In this document: in pieces, positions 9,875 to 22,295 of the stretch | Layout of the letters: each line of letters opens with the position of its first letter | Position numbering within the stretch: position 1 is the first letter of the stretch | NCBI GenBank assembly: GCA_036873755.1 | Contig: JAVTVY010039249.1 | Coordinates: 62,001 to 126,000, forward strand | Length of the DNA stretch: 64,000 bases | Origin: Hanleya hanleyi | Lineage: Eukaryota; Mollusca; Polyplacophora; Lepidopleurida; Hanleyidae | Direction of reading: 5' to 3' | The notes under the pieces: generated by a model | Databases searched by the model: none | What the model was told of the DNA's origin: nothing | Seen by the model: only the letters and a program-made list of their open reading frames with translations | Program-made: the position numbers and the translations under genes

Positions 9875-10687
9875 GATGGTTTCCATAATGATGATCAGAT
9901 GTAAATAAGTGGATTCAGACAGGTGATGTGTATAGCAACAGTGATCCACCGTCTCACATCACACGTGAACCCTCACTAACATCAAAATTGGAGCCCATTG
10001 GATCATTCAACGAGGGATCCATCCGGAGAAGACATGACTTGGCATAGATGACCATGAAGCCTGAAGACGAAGAAACCCTTTCCATAGAGGAGAGCGAGAG
10101 AGAACAGTGGACATATCCTTCCACTGTTACCTTGATGATGCGCTATTTCATGGACTGTTACTTACCATTCACTGGATTCCGGACATACATGCATGATGGA
10201 CTTGTGATTGCATTTACCTTATGGTATTGCGCGCGTGTGAAATTCTAAGGACATCATTGAACTGTGTTATAGTGTTTGATTTGCCAAGGAACATCAGTGA
10301 ACTGTGTTATAAGTGGGTGAATTCCAAGGACATCATAGAATTGTGTTTTATGTGGAGAACTTTTCGAGGTATTCCCTTTACTGGGAAACTTGTGCGTGAT
10401 TCATTGGATTATGTGAAATTGTTTCTTTCTACAGTTAAATGTGAATTCATGGACTGTTGAAGAGTAGACTTTAAATTGACTTTGATTGGATTTGAAAAAT
10501 TTATTGTGCGCGTGTGATTTCAAGGACATCTTGAAATATGAACTTCGTTGTGTGTGACTCCTGGATTTCAAGGGTTGAACATTTGAATTCTTGAACTATT
10601 CAGTGACAGAACTGTACATGCGTTTGAGATTGATACTCTATTAACTGTAAGGTGAACGAGGACGTTTCCACCTTAAGTGGGGGATAA
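9875..10687 (+). other. 3' untranslated stretch and polypurine tract of right unit
   Basis: Same content as 3172-3984. The polypurine tract TAAGTGGGGGATAA is at 10674-10687, immediately before the LTR. Confidence 0.7.
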
Positions 10688-12191
10688 TGAGACGAGCATC
10701 AATTTACTGGGTTTGTATTTGCATTTTTTTTTTAAATATTATTACAAGTTGTTGTTCTATAGAATATCTCTCTTGTGTGTTCTCTAATTGTAGTTCTGAC
10801 ATTTGTAGTTCATTTCAGATAATTTTCAGTGATAACGAATATTCCGAGGATATCTGCAGTCTCTCTGCAGAATTTACTTGCATGTTGTTGTTGTAATGAG
10901 ATAGGGCGGTGGAAGGGGTTTTCGTTCACTTAGTGTTCAGCGTGATCTGTAGTCTAAAATAAATGGAGCATGCATACGAAAATTACACTGATTGGTAGCT
11001 CTGCTTATGTGTTACTAAAGTGTCCAATCAAAAGAGTGAAAATCTAATTCACAGGGGAGAGGAGTATAATTATGTAAACAGTAGTGCTGGAGGTAGAAAC
11101 CGATCAGTGGAGGCAGTTTCCGATCACCCCTAATTTTTAACATGAAAAATTTGTTTTTCAGCTTTTTGTGTTGTGAATTTGTTAAAGCACTCATTATTCT
11201 GCAACTTAGAGTGATACAATCATTAAATGTAATGATAATTAATATTATTCAACTGTTTTATGTAAGTGCCTTTATGCCCCACTTTTAGGGATACTTCTCA
11301 CTGGTACTTCCCATTGAAATAACATGAACCGAACCAAAACTGCCTCCAACATTAGGATTTTTTTCAGTTGAGATATTTTTTCCTTAAAACGAGTAAATTT
11401 TATATCAGAAGGATAAAGGAATTATTTTACAAAGGAATTATTTACCCAGGCAGTTAAGCTAAATGAGGGAATAACCGACTTCAAAAATATTTCAAGTCAA
11501 TGTGACAAATGGAAGGGATGAAGTAAGCCTATAGCTTATCTCCCCTTTTTAAGGCTATCTGGAGAACATTTGCACGGTGGGGTGCATTACTTCTGAAGGG
11601 GTAATTCTTGTGTTTTTCATGGAAAATTTCCCTGGAGTCTTAACCGTGGTAGGGTAGGAATCCACAGAAGCAATATTTGGTTGTGAAATGTTGTACTGAT
11701 GCTAAAGATCCCAAAACAAGACAACTAAGAGGGTGATTGAAAACTACCTCCGATCGGAAATACCCTCCACGACCCTACTTCGTTTGTGCCACATGGCCAT
11801 GGTTTTTGAGCTGTAGATCGTTAATTAATGAAGTTACACTGATTTATTCACATAACGAAGCTAGAAGAAAGTACTACCTTTGTAATTCATGGCATGACAA
11901 ACTGTGGTTTGATGTATTCCAGTAGTTATTGATGATAAAAGATGCATAATTTATTCTTCTCTGTACGGAGGCAGCCATGTTGTTTTGATAGTTATACTCT
12001 CTGAATCAGACGTTCGTATTTTATTTCAGATGAAAGTTGATGCATATCTTGGATAAATTGTATAACTGTGTAAACTATATTTAATATCTGTCACAAATAT
12101 CTGATAATTGCGCAGATTCTCCAAGTAGTTTTAACGATAGTATGCTTTTGGTATTTTCGACATTTTGGGTTAGAGGCTAGTGGCTGGAGTG

Positions 12192-12199
12192 TATAAAAG
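12192..12199 (+). promoter_or_regulatory. TATA box in right LTR
   Basis: TATAAAAG, identical in context to 5489-5496. In this LTR it would drive transcription outward into 13.5 kb and beyond. Confidence 0.65.
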
Positions 12200-12491
12200 A
12201 GTGAACTCTGAGAATTTCTGGGACTTGCTCTGGTGAGCCAGACAAGCCCACACCTCCTGAACAGAGGGTTCCTGGGACCTGACAGACATCTGAGGATTGC
12301 TGAATATGGGAAGGAGCTACAGATGCCGATGAGGATAATGGTTCAGTGTCTTGACTTCATTTTTCTGCTTTGACTCTCTGAAATATTTGGAACACTGTAG
12401 AGTGTACTCCAAGAAATCATGGGGTCATGGTCAAACTGAAGTAAATAAGACTTCTACCCATTATCGTTTGCTCACCCAAGATATCTTTGGC

Positions 12492-13110
12492 TCATCCAAG
12501 AAAACATAGACATCCAAGAAAACATGGACATCCAAGAAAACATGGACACCCAAGAAAACATGGACATCCAAGAAAACATAGATTGTTGAAACAGTAGTGG
12601 GATGAACACCCCATGCGATCACATCGGATTACAGTACCCCATGCAATCACATCGGATTACAGTACCCCATGCAATCACATCGGATTACAGTACCCCATGC
12701 AAACGCATCGGATTACAGTACCCCATGCAATCACATCGGATTACAGTACCCCATGCAATCGCATCGGATTACAGTACCCCATGATATCACATGGTATTAC
12801 AGTACCCGATGCAATCACATCGGAATACAGTATTCAACTGCAGCCACTCTTCACCTAACAGTCGTGTGCATGAACACCCCATGCAATCACATCGGGTTAC
12901 AGTACCCCATGCAACCACATCGGATTACAGTACCCCATGAAATCACATCGGAATACAGTATTCAACTGCAGCCACTCTTCGCCTAACAGTAGTGCATGAA
13001 CACCCCATGCAATCGCATCGGGTTACAGTATTTGACTGCAGTCACCCTTCATTTAACAGTAGTGTGCATGAACACCCCATGAAATCACATCGGGTTACAG
13101 TATTCAACGA
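12492..13110 (+). repeat. 18 bp and 28 bp tandem repeats in right LTR
   Basis: 18 bp units at 12492-12582, then 28 bp units from 12608. The first 28 bp block has eight units against six in the middle LTR; one unit carries CAAACGC in place of CAATCAC. Confidence 0.9.
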
Positions 13111-13303
13111 CAGCTGCTTGTAATGGATGCAAGTGAAACTCATTGGAATGATTGTATGTTACAACAGTATTCGACTACAGCCATCCCGTTTAGTTTTATG
13201 CACTCCAGCAAGTCTCCACTCCATGAAAGCATAGTAATTCCGCTCATTGGTCATAATTAGATTATGCAAAGCAAATCTGAACTGAAGGACATGTAACTAT
13301 ATG

Positions 13304-13309
13304 AATAAA
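13304..13309 (+). promoter_or_regulatory. Polyadenylation signal in right LTR
   Basis: AATAAA in the same context as 6544-6549. Confidence 0.6.
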
Positions 13310-13532
13310 AGAAGAGTTTATTTATCCTGAGAAATCGGTCTTGAGTTCTTGTTTCTTATTGTGTTGCTTCCCGGTCTCCAATGTTACAGGTTCAACATAT
13401 AACAGCATAGGGGGTGTTATTTAGCTAAGTTGATAATCCGTTCAACTATCCTAAGTTTTCATATGTTGACTGCTGAAGTATATCTGCTGTAATTGGACTT
13501 CACTGAAGCTTAGCGACAGCTTTATCGCTACA

Positions 13533-14030
13533 ATATTAATAACTGATAAATCCACGAAAACCCCGTTCACTCGTATGTGAATCGGACAGTAACTGCATGC
13601 ATTCGTCCAACGGTACTTGCCCACGAATGAAGGTAAATAAATCATTGTAATTGGTCATGCAGGGACATGTGGCCGACTGGATTCTTTCTTTCATTCCTGG
13701 CACGTTACCATACGAAGACAGTGATGGATATTGAGAGTATTAACTCAACAACAATGTGAATTAAGTCTATGGAGATTGGTCTTCGCCATATGCTACGCAT
13801 ATCGCTGGCTTGCTCGTCGACCGGCATGTCATACTTATGACGTCACACACACGAAAACATGGCCACCGTAAATGTTGCACTTTATCTGCTAACCCCCTTG
13901 TGTTTCGTAGCAAAATATAATATCTTCCTGTTTAAAACTCTCTGTGAGAATTTTATTAACTTAAACCAGAAATCTCAAACCGTAGAATTTCATGATAAAA
14001 TGAAATTGACAATTTCGCTGCATTAGCACT
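13533..14030. other. No gene or repeat recognised
   Basis: Sequence between the right LTR and the degenerate gypsy element. A TATGACGTCAC motif occurs near 13838. I see nothing else to annotate. Confidence 0.5.
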
Positions 14031-14049
14031 TTAAGAGACTTTTCAGACT

Positions 14050-14345
14050 CCTCAGCCAATTTACTCATGGCTCTGGTAACTGCACAAGCAGGATACAAAC
14101 TTTGAATTTCGTCTTCAACTGGATCATGGATCTGATCCAAACAAGGCTTGTCAGTTACACTCGGGTTAATCCCGAACTTATCTCCCGCAAGATCATTGCC
14201 ACGAAGTAAATGAACACCCTCACCCTTTAATACCCACCGTAACAGGTCCAGGAATCGAATCGGAAGACAGATGGAGGTTGTGGAGCGGAACGGGTGTGTA
14301 CTTCACAGAATCTACTCCTCTAATCAGGACATTACTGACTTTTGA
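14050..14345 (-). pseudogene. Protease-flank region of second gypsy pol
   Basis: Minus-strand translation gives NLHLSSDSIPGPVTVGIKG, then after a one-base shift EGVHLLRGNDLAGDKFGINP and VTDKPC. These blocks typically lie at the protease end of pol in this gypsy lineage. The shift falls in AAAGGGTGAGGG. No RT follows. Confidence 0.6.
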
Positions 14346-14370
14346 AAGGCTTTATCTTGTTGTTGTATTT

Positions 14371-15504
14371 TCAATTTAAAACAATAAGCCATTCAATGGC
14401 CGTCCCTCTTACAATAGATGCAAACGGGAGACTTGTTTTGAGTGTTAAAAGTGGGTGACTGAGACTTTGTGTTTCACCTTTGTAACTGGGGTTAAATGTT
14501 TTAGGCCCTGAGAAAGAACTGGGTTTGTTACGTGAGAGATTGGACTGGAATGAACTTGGCTTAACAGCATTGACAAATGATAATTTGTGTGTCAGAGCGT
14601 ATTCATCAGCAGATCGTGCTGCTTGGTCTAAACTGTTGGCATTCTTTTCATCAAGAAATGTTCTAATATCACCATGGATATACCTTTTAAATTTCTCTAC
14701 CAGCATAAGCTGTCTAAGGCTTTCAAATTGGTTGTCAATTTTAACCGAAGCACACCATCTATCAAATAACTGTTCTTTTGAACGGGCAAATTCTACATGA
14801 GTCTGAGAGTTTTCTTTTTCACGACTACGAAACTTTTGTCTATAGGCTTCAGGAACCAATTCATAACCTTTAAGGATTAAATCCTTCATAATTTGATGCT
14901 TGCTCTACCGTCAATTGAGTGTAAATGTCTCTTACTTTTCCGATCAAAACACTTTGAAGAAGTGAACTTCAATTTTCTTTTGACCAATTTAAATTTTCAG
15001 CAATTTTCTCAAAATGCAGAAAATATTTATCATCTTCTTTTTCCTGAAATGGTGGGACGAGACGTATTTGGCGAGCCGCATCACATTTTGATTGTGATTG
15101 TACAAGTGCATGTGTAGGAGGACTTGTTCGCGACTGTAATTCGAAATGCTTCATTTCTAACTGAAACTGTCTTTCTTTCTCTTTCTCTCTTTCCTCTTTT
15201 TCTAATCTTTCTCTCTCTAATTCTCTGTCTAATTCTATTTCTTTAAATCCAGCTGATGTTGCAATTGTAATTTTCTTATTTCCAAATCACCAGCTGTTCC
15301 CTCAGTTAAATCAAAATCACTTTCATCCCAAAGTTGTTTGCTAACAAAATGTTTAATAATGAGTTTCTTAATTTCTTGCTTTCTCAAAGATGATTTAATT
15401 TTAATTTGTAGGAATTTACACAGCGCGAAAAAATCGTCTTTGCGTAGTTCGTTAAATTCCTCCTGACTTGGCTCTGAAGCAAACTGTGCTGGGTAAAATG
15501 ACAT
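14371..15504 (-). pseudogene. gag: Degenerate SCAN-like gag
   Basis: Three open pieces on the minus strand follow one another in the order expected for one protein. 15504-15235 starts MSFYPAQF and has an N-terminal helical segment rich in K and L. 15154-14969 carries IRLVPPFQEKEDDKYFLHFE. 14889-14371 carries KDLILKGYELVPEAYRQKFR, FDRWCAS and SADEYALTHK. The zinc knuckle is visible in another frame at about 14410-14385 as CIYCKRDGH followed by a stop. Between pieces the frame is lost, so no intact Gag can be made. Confidence 0.75.
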
Positions 15505-15624
15505 GCTGATAGTATACTACTCACTGACTTCACAAATTCAGACAATGTATCAATATAGAACTATGTTGCAAAAACAGATCAGCTGGCAAGCTGTAATGTA
15601 AACAATGCTCGCGGACAGGCCCCC

Positions 15625-16252
15625 TGTTACGTCATAAACGATAATAGAAAAAACGTAACAGAAAACTTTTGTGAAGTCAAGAATTAACAATCAAATATTT
15701 ATTTACAATAATAAAATCATATACAAGTTAAGTAAGGTCAATACAGCAAATAAATGTCAGTCTTACTGTTCAATGCTATACCGGTGTATATTCACAGTCC
15801 GTTTTGACGTGCAAATCTCTATACAGTCCGTGCCGCACAAATCGCTGTTTCTATACTTTGATAGTCCAAAACCGCTCAGCTGTTGTCCAGTTTCCAAAAA
15901 TTCGATCACGTAGATAACACAGCGCCAAAAGTCAATTCACAGGAATATACAGTCCAGCAGTCCGTAATTTCAGACAAAGGTAAGACAGTATAATGCACCC
16001 ACAGAAAAGCCGTTTGAATTCCCTCCTCGATCACTGAACGCTAGGCTATTTATACTCTACGTGGCATTCCAGTACATTCTACCAAATCAAGAAGCCTCTC
16101 GAATATGCATTACGTCATCATCTGGCCTAGATGCAATTTATAATAATCTTGTGACTAACCCACCAACAGTACGTGAAACAAGCCCACGTAGCTCTACCAT
16201 TCTAGAAATATCCACAGTGTCTAACAATAAACTACAACACCATGACAATTGA
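15625..16252 (-). repeat. 5' LTR of second gypsy element
   Basis: On the minus strand this stretch has a TATA box (16046-16054), a polyadenylation signal (plus-strand TTTATT at 15698-15703) and ends GTAACA directly before GGGGGCCTGTCCGCGAG, a plausible primer binding site. The upstream boundary is uncertain; candidate TGT starts lie around 16240-16252. The second LTR is not in the window. Confidence 0.55.
16046..16054 (-). promoter_or_regulatory. TATA box in second gypsy LTR
   Basis: TATAAATAG on the minus strand, about 350 bp before the AATAAA of the same LTR. Confidence 0.5.
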
Positions 16253-16289
16253 CAAATGTAAAAATATCAGAACATGGATTTATATTGTA

Positions 16290-17440
16290 ACCAAATAAAA
16301 AATGCACGTACCTACACGGTCGGTATAAACCAAAGTGCAGTTTACAAAGTATTTCCATGTATCCTATTTAAAATATTTGATTTTAAGAGCTGGCGTTTAA
16401 AACATACAATACTATCACGGGCTCTCAGTTCTACAGGTAAAGAGTTCCAGATTTTGACCCCTGAATAGCTGAAACTTTTGCGAAATAGTTCACATTTCAA
16501 AGGAGGTAGCGCCAGATCGCCTCGCTTGCCAGATCTCATTCTTGAAGAAATTTCTTTAAACAAGGATACCAAGTACTCAGGGGCCAGTTTCTGACAAACG
16601 TTGAATATCAATACAGCATTGTGATAAGTAATTCGGTGTTTTACTGATAGCCAGTGTAATTTATTACAAACTTCTGCAGTAGGTGTTCGATGCTGGGCTA
16701 TCAGCATTATCCTGTCAGCACGTTTTTGTAATTTCACCTACCTGCTCATAACTCCGGCATCAGCGTTTCCCCAAATAACATCACAATAATCAAAATCTGG
16801 AAGAATTAATGCATTATATAGCATCCTCAATGTATCTAACGGAGTGCTGTCTCTTAATTTATATAAAAAATAAAGCTTACGAGAAATTTTGTTGCACAGT
16901 GTGTGTTCATGTGTGGATGAAATGTGAGGTGCTTATCAAACGTCACGCCTAATATCTTGGCTTCGTTAACTATTTCAATAGGTATAAATAATGATGCAAA
17001 TATTTGTTGTGTCCATTTTTCTTTGTCTTTAATTATATATGCTGTTTTCAAAGCAGTCACAGTTAGTTTATTGTTTTTTAAACAGATCGCTAGGCGGTCA
17101 ATGTCATATTGTAATCTGCGTATTGCAGTTTGCAAAGACCTATCAGATACATGTAAACTAGTGTCATTCGAAAACATATTTACAGAAGACTGCTTTGTAC
17201 AATCCGGTAAATCATTTACAAAAACTAAAAACATAAGAGGCCAAAGATTGGAACCTTGGGGTATGCCAATATTGATTACTTCAGCCTGAGTGACAGATGT
17301 TTTAACAGCGACACATTGCCTTCTGTCGATAAGATAAGAATGAAACCAAGTATACAACTGGCCTCTAATACCAGCGGACTACAACTTCTTGTGGTCGACA
17401 GTCGACCGTGTCGAATGCCTTTTTAAGAAGAATAATGCAG
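16290..17440 (-). pseudogene. CR1/L2/jockey-like LINE reverse transcriptase fragment
   Basis: Minus-strand reading order: KKAFDTVD (RT motif A, about 17425-17400), then a 167-residue open piece (17357-16854) with GIPQGSNLWPLMFLVFVNDLP (motif B) and FSNDTSLH where FADDT is expected, so one catalytic aspartate is replaced. A middle piece (16853-16738) reads YNALILPDFDYCDVIWG and ends in a stop. The last piece (16737-16342) is the C-terminal region with LQKRADRI and KIWNSLPVELR. Frameshifts, a stop and the lost catalytic residue make it a dead, 5'-truncated copy. Confidence 0.8.
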
Positions 17441-17442
17441 AA

Positions 17443-17580
17443 TTGAAAAGCAATCGGAACCTAAATATTTGCTATACATGATGTCACTTCCGGCGGTGTG
17501 CTGCTCGGGTGGGAATCCTGGTCAAAAATCTGACTGATGGCTGGGGTATTACTATGTCCCAGTGAGATGGTGGTAGGCAG
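17443..17580. repeat. Dispersed repeat, copy 1 (partner near 48367-48520)
   Basis: Shares TATGATGTCACTTCCGG-type, GGTCAAAAATCTGAC and GGCTGGGGTATTA blocks with 48367-48520. It directly abuts the LINE fragment. The family is unidentified. Confidence 0.7.
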
Positions 17581-18367
17581 AATGGATACGGTTGTGCTAA
17601 CGACTTTTACAAATTTCATCTTGTGGCAATTAATCTGTCGATAGTTTCACTCTCATTTTCACTTTCATTTTTGAGACAAAAATGTCTCAAGGCTAAAGAT
17701 TTGGAAAGAGTGAAATGAATAAATAGTTTGAATTGCAAATAAAAAGTTCGATATTGAGGAAAAATATAAATGGGGACATAGTAATATGTAAACGGGACGC
17801 ATTTTAATGATATTCACGTGTAAGTCAACAAACGAAACCAATCAAATCAGTTGCATAAAAAACCTTGATGTTTTAGAACAATCAATAGAATCTGAGATAT
17901 TACAAAGATTGTTCAAGGAAGTTTAACCGTCATGTACAATAATGTTTTTTTTTAATTCATCAGTAGGTGTATTTGTGCATTGATGAATTTCCACGTCCAA
18001 CAACGAAATACCTTTTTCGCACGACAGAACCAGCATCAAACAGCAAGCGTCATATCTGTCATTCAATATTTAGCTCTCCTTCATAAAAGAAATTCCTCGT
18101 CAAAAAGTCCAATCAGCCATAAGATTGAAATATATGAATATAAGCTAGTTTTTTAGAGGACTCTTTCAATAGTGTAGTGTACATGTATAGTGTATAGCTT
18201 TGCATGGTGCTACAGACTCGGAGCTTCTCCTTGTAATTCACGAGTTTTCGATCCTCTTGCCGGAGCCGTCATTTAATTATTTGGTCGAAAGCTCGTGCAT
18301 TACATTACGTTCACGCGGAAGATCCCACGTAATATGAGTCTAAACAGTATATCAAAGATTTTGGCAA
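17581..18367. other. No gene recognised
   Basis: Low-complexity and AT-rich stretches, with no reading frame of interest and no repeat partner seen within the window. Confidence 0.5.
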
Positions 18368-18785
18368 TTTCACATTTTGCAATTCATCTAATATCATTGA
18401 CGATTGTATGAGTACTATTTGAATTGCCTGTCACGAGAAGCTGTCATTATCTTGAAGAGAGTCTGCAGGTGGAATCTTCATTCAGTGGAAGGGAAATCGA
18501 ATTAACCTTTTGAACGCATTACAGTGCGAATCCATTGATTAGATGACAAAATCCTCTTTTCTTAGGGATGACGATTGACGATCAAAGTCAGGTAACAAAA
18601 ATTTCAACGGCGAGAAAGTTACATGCATGTTACCGTACAGCCACTGTCCCACGGTATACCTGACGGCTCATCTGAGATTGCTGAAACCCATAACGGACAG
18701 TCAAAATACCACTGGTGAATGTCATTGACACAAATAAGTTTCCTGTTTTGTTTTTTTTCGAGGATGGAAGTAGGCGTAGTTAATT
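18368..18785. repeat. Locally duplicated segment, decayed copy
   Basis: Two blocks are shared with the right side of the LINE: 18368-18530 with 23672-23830 (GGAAGGGAAATCGAATTAAC and flanks) and 18590-18785 with 25695-25880 (minus-strand exon-like frame). The order is the same on both sides. Here the second block has frameshifts on the minus strand. Confidence 0.7.
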
Positions 18786-18794
18786 CTCAGACCA

Positions 18795-18810
18795 TTTCTA
18801 TCAGATATTT
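18795..18810. repeat. Target-site duplication of L1/Tx1-like LINE, left
   Basis: TTTCTATCAGATATTT, perfectly repeated at 23280-23295. Confidence 0.9.
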
Positions 18811-18974
18811 TTTTATTTTTTTTATTGTTTTTTTTTATTCAATAGTTTGTTGTACACAGGCGTTGGATATAATCTACTCTACATTGCATATAACTGTCAC
18901 CAAATACATTTTTGGTACAGTCGAATAATGTGGTGAATAATCCTCTAGGTGATCTATTTCTTGGGCTTGCCGAG

Positions 18975-20430
18975 CTAAGTGGAGCCAACATTATTGATCA
19001 GAAATCCTTCTATTGGAGACCATTTAGTGTTAAATGGTTCCCTTTTCATGTTACAAACCGCAATATATTTTTCTAATAGATAATTAATTCGTATAAAAAT
19101 TTTTAGTCCAAGAAAATCCGGTTTTGTACCCAGGCATCTGGTTTTATAAATATATTTTTTTGCTAAAATGATAATGTGGTTTTCTAGTAAGCATTTTTTT
19201 TTGCAGGCCGAATAAAATTTTGTCAGGAGACATATCGACATTTTTCCAGTACAAAGGTAAAACCAATGCCAGAGCTCTCGCCAGATATTCTTTAAACACG
19301 GACATTCTGAGAAAAGATGAAGTATGGTTTCTTCTTTTAGTTCACAAAAAGTACATAATTTACTGTTTTTTATACCCAGCTTAACAAGTAGTACATTTGT
19401 GGTAAGATATCTGTGAATCACTCTGAACTGGAAATCTTGAAGCTGTGTATTACTTGTTGTTTTTCGGGGTACAGTATATATATGTCTCCAGTCCAGAGCG
19501 ATGCCCAGTATATCCTCCCATCTTGCCTGTGACAAAGACAGAACATCGTTCTGAACGAGAACATCATAATATTTTCTACAACCTTTGTTTGTGCTTATCA
19601 ATTTGCTGACACACGGTAAAATACTAGGAGTATGAAAATCACTTAACTTTATGTCCTTCGCTAATTTCTGCAGCCAACTTTGTGGAATTTTAAGAGTCAA
19701 TCTTTTGTAATCAAGGAAAGTGCCGCGAATATTATATCTTGTTTTGACAATATCAAATGGTAGTATTTTCCCATCTTGGTCCAGGATATCCTTTAAAAAG
19801 CGTAAACCATTTTTATGCCAATGGGAAATGAAATATGTAGAGTTAGTAAAATGATGGTTATACCAAAGTGGTTGGTTCAAGATATCCATGCTGTCCAATT
19901 CATGAGGTTTCTTTCCGCATAAATGATTTCCATGCTGCAAGAACATCTTTCCAGAAGGGGTTCTGTGTGATTTCAATAATACTATCTATTCTTAAGGCAC
20001 CCAGAGAAAATATTTCTGAATCTCCCAGAACTGGTTTCAAAAAAGAAGACCAGGTCTCAGAGTAAAGGTATCTTCTCAGCCAGGTAATTTTCAGAGATTT
20101 TATCAATGATTCAATATCTAACATTCTTAATCCGCCATCTTTGTAGTCTTTCACAATCAATTTTCTTTTAATTTTATCGGGGCCTTTATTCCACAAAAAA
20201 CTATAAATAATGCTGTGAAGCTCTTTTATCAAATTTTTATGTGGATTTGGTAAGGAAATAAATAGATGCGTTATTTTTGAAATGGCAATCGTTTTTATAA
20301 CTGTTATTTTCCCCAAAGTTGATAAGCCTCTTCTGTTCCACCTGTCTAACGTTTTTTTTAGGTCATCAATTTTTGTACGAAAATTTAGCTCATTCATTTC
20401 CGAAAGATTTGGTGTAAAAGTTACATCTAA
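18975..20430 (-). pseudogene. LINE ORF2, thumb and C-terminal part
   Basis: Coding resumes after the nested element as DVTFTPNLSEMNELN, in the frame that would join RT codons across the TAA duplication. It continues through KTLDRWNRRGLSTLGKI, FLWNKGPDKIKR and KDYKDGGLRMLDI. A one-base shift occurs at about 19920-19970, and the rest (to 18975) carries a C-terminal cysteine motif, CTFCELKEETILHLFSEC, typical of L1-type ORF2. The portion of an apparent longer frame from 20431 to 20829 is nested-element DNA. Confidence 0.82.
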
Positions 20431-22295
20431 GGGGTCACGTCCAACCGATCGAGAGAGTTTCTCGATAAACGAGTAAAACCGATAAATATCTCGTCTCGAA
20501 GGGTCCCGCTTTATCTCTATCGATTGTCGTCCCGGTTTGCTACCGGTTTTCTCTCGAAGTAAAAGCCCATCTCGAACCCCCTCGAAATAAATCGACTTGC
20601 TCCGAGAGTGAAATCGAGATGCATTCAAATGAAGGTTTGGGCCATTCGGAAGGCGTATGCTGGCTCTATATTTACTTCTCTGTGGCACCGAGACTAATCT
20701 CGGCGAGCACATACGCATTAAGCCATGGATAATGAAGTAAAGTAAACATGATTCTTTTAACATTATTTTGTTATTCCGTCTAGAGATCTGTAGTCGCATG
20801 CTTGCTCTGACAGCGCATTTTTTACGCATGGAAAGGAATAAAACATCACGAATTGAATTACATAATTTGGCACAATATTATTCAGTGTAAATTATTTCGA
20901 ACCTGTTTTAGAATTCAAATCACTTTATGAGATATGTCCAGCTACTGCGAATTGAAATATGTTCTACAAGTCTGGAATAAAATTCCATATGTTTTTTTTC
21001 TGAAGGTATATCAGAACGGGAGATTTTCGTTGATATTACTTATTTGATAGGATCGTGACTTGAAAAATTATTGTACCTGGTTTCTTCAATGGTTTCCCCG
21101 ATTTTCAGAAATACAGCAGCTTTGAAGACCACAGAAGCGGCCGGTAATGCATTGAACATCGGATAATATGTACAAACGCGCGATCGAAGTGTTTGAGCAT
21201 TCCATATAAGCTTTTCACACTGACAACACGTGGTATTGTTGTTGTAAAATGTACATGAACGTTGATTTAAAGACTAATTGGGCGCTAATTACTTTCAGTA
21301 ATTAGTTAATTTGCTAGACACATGAAACTAGCAATAAATAATAAAACGGAAATATCTTATTAATCCACACCAAAAGCACTTTTCTTAGTTTTTCTTTCAA
21401 AGTAATTAACCCCTCTCTATATTCGCTGTTGTTACAAGCCGACGGTTTCCACGGACCGACTGTGGTGTGAATTATCAACACCTCTAGTTATTATTGTCAT
21501 CATTAACCTCTACCAGGCAAGCTTATATCAGAAATAAACTTTGTTGATATAACTGTACAATCTCCTTACTCGAACTATATCTCAAAACAGTAATTCTCAG
21601 TAAAGTGGAATCTGCAATGAGTAATACAAAATTATGAAACGAATTACACACCGAGGATAAAACACCGGTCATACTTCATTTTTCGGTTGAAACGATCTAT
21701 GTTTCGTTTCAAAACAATATTATGGAACAATAATTATCGCATGCTTCACTATCATTATTATTCAGATTATATCCAGCTGATGTATCATTTATCCCTCGTC
21801 GGATAATAATCAGATATACAATCAATGCGTGAGAAAATCATTCAATTTTATATTCTTAATTTATATAGATAAATGAAACGATTTCTTTCAATTGGGTTCA
21901 AGAAACATCATATAATGGATATATCGATTAAACATTTAATAACATAAAAAAACCAATCAGTTGTCGGGATTGTATTTTAGGATGCGATATGCTTATACGA
22001 CGATCGCCCCCCAAACTATGATACCCGCACAACAATCTGATCGCCTGAGAAGCTAAGAAACGACCAATTTAAGTGCAACAAACGCGTACATATACAAACC
22101 GGGACCCCCTTCGAGATTACCGACCAATTTCGTGTCCATCTCGAAAACCGGGACGTTTCGATCGAGATAGAATCGGGAGCAAACCGGGAGACGTCGCCAG
22201 GGGTCCCGGTTCTGCCCTCCCGGTTTCAGCCGAGAAATTTCTCGTTCCATCTCGAAGGCATCGAGAAAGTGCCTCGATTAATTGGACGTGACCCC
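20431..22295. mobile_element. Harbinger-like non-autonomous DNA transposon inside the LINE
   Basis: 1865 bp bounded by inverted ends starting GGGGTCACGTCCAA; about 30 of the first 36 bases match. It is flanked by a 3 bp duplication TAA (20428-20430, 22296-22298), matching the TWA preference of PIF/Harbinger elements. Excision in silico restores an open LINE frame. Both subterminal regions (about 20440-20630 and 22070-22280) are dense in TCTCGA/TCGAGA and CCGGTTT-type motifs. The middle is AT-rich, and I see no transposase. Confidence 0.8.

Larger units (their letters stand above)
3985..13532 (+). mobile_element. Ty3/gypsy-type retrotransposon, right unit, complete but non-autonomous
   Basis: LTR (3985-6772), primer binding site, leader, gag, pol remnant, polypurine tract, LTR (10688-13532); 9548 bp in total. 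Gag is intact but RT, RNase H and integrase core are missing, so replication would need enzymes from a relative. This fits the class of gag-only LTR derivatives. The right flank begins ATATT; the matching left duplication cannot be tested because the left unit lies there. Confidence 0.9.
10688..13532 (+). repeat. Right LTR (2845 bp)
   Basis: Matches the middle LTR. It is 57 bp longer: two additional 28 bp repeat units and one extra T near 13190. It contains TATAAAAG (12192-12199) and AATAAA (13304-13309). It ends CGCTACA; ATATTAATAAC follows as flanking DNA. Confidence 0.9.
14031..16252 (-). mobile_element. Second Ty3/gypsy-type element, degenerate, 3' truncated
   Basis: On the minus strand the order is LTR (about 16252-15625), gag pieces (15504-14371) and protease-flank pieces (about 14345-14050), after which similarity ends. 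RT, integrase and 3' LTR are missing. The gag type (SCAN-like, with EAYRQKFR and DEYALTHK blocks) differs from the element at 1-13532, so this is a separate lineage. Frameshifts and a stop in the zinc knuckle show that it is old. Confidence 0.75.

Noticed and set aside
20431..20829. N-terminal 130 residues of a 309-residue minus-strand frame as LINE protein
   Set aside because: This part lies inside the nested Harbinger-like element; the LINE frame begins only at 20430.
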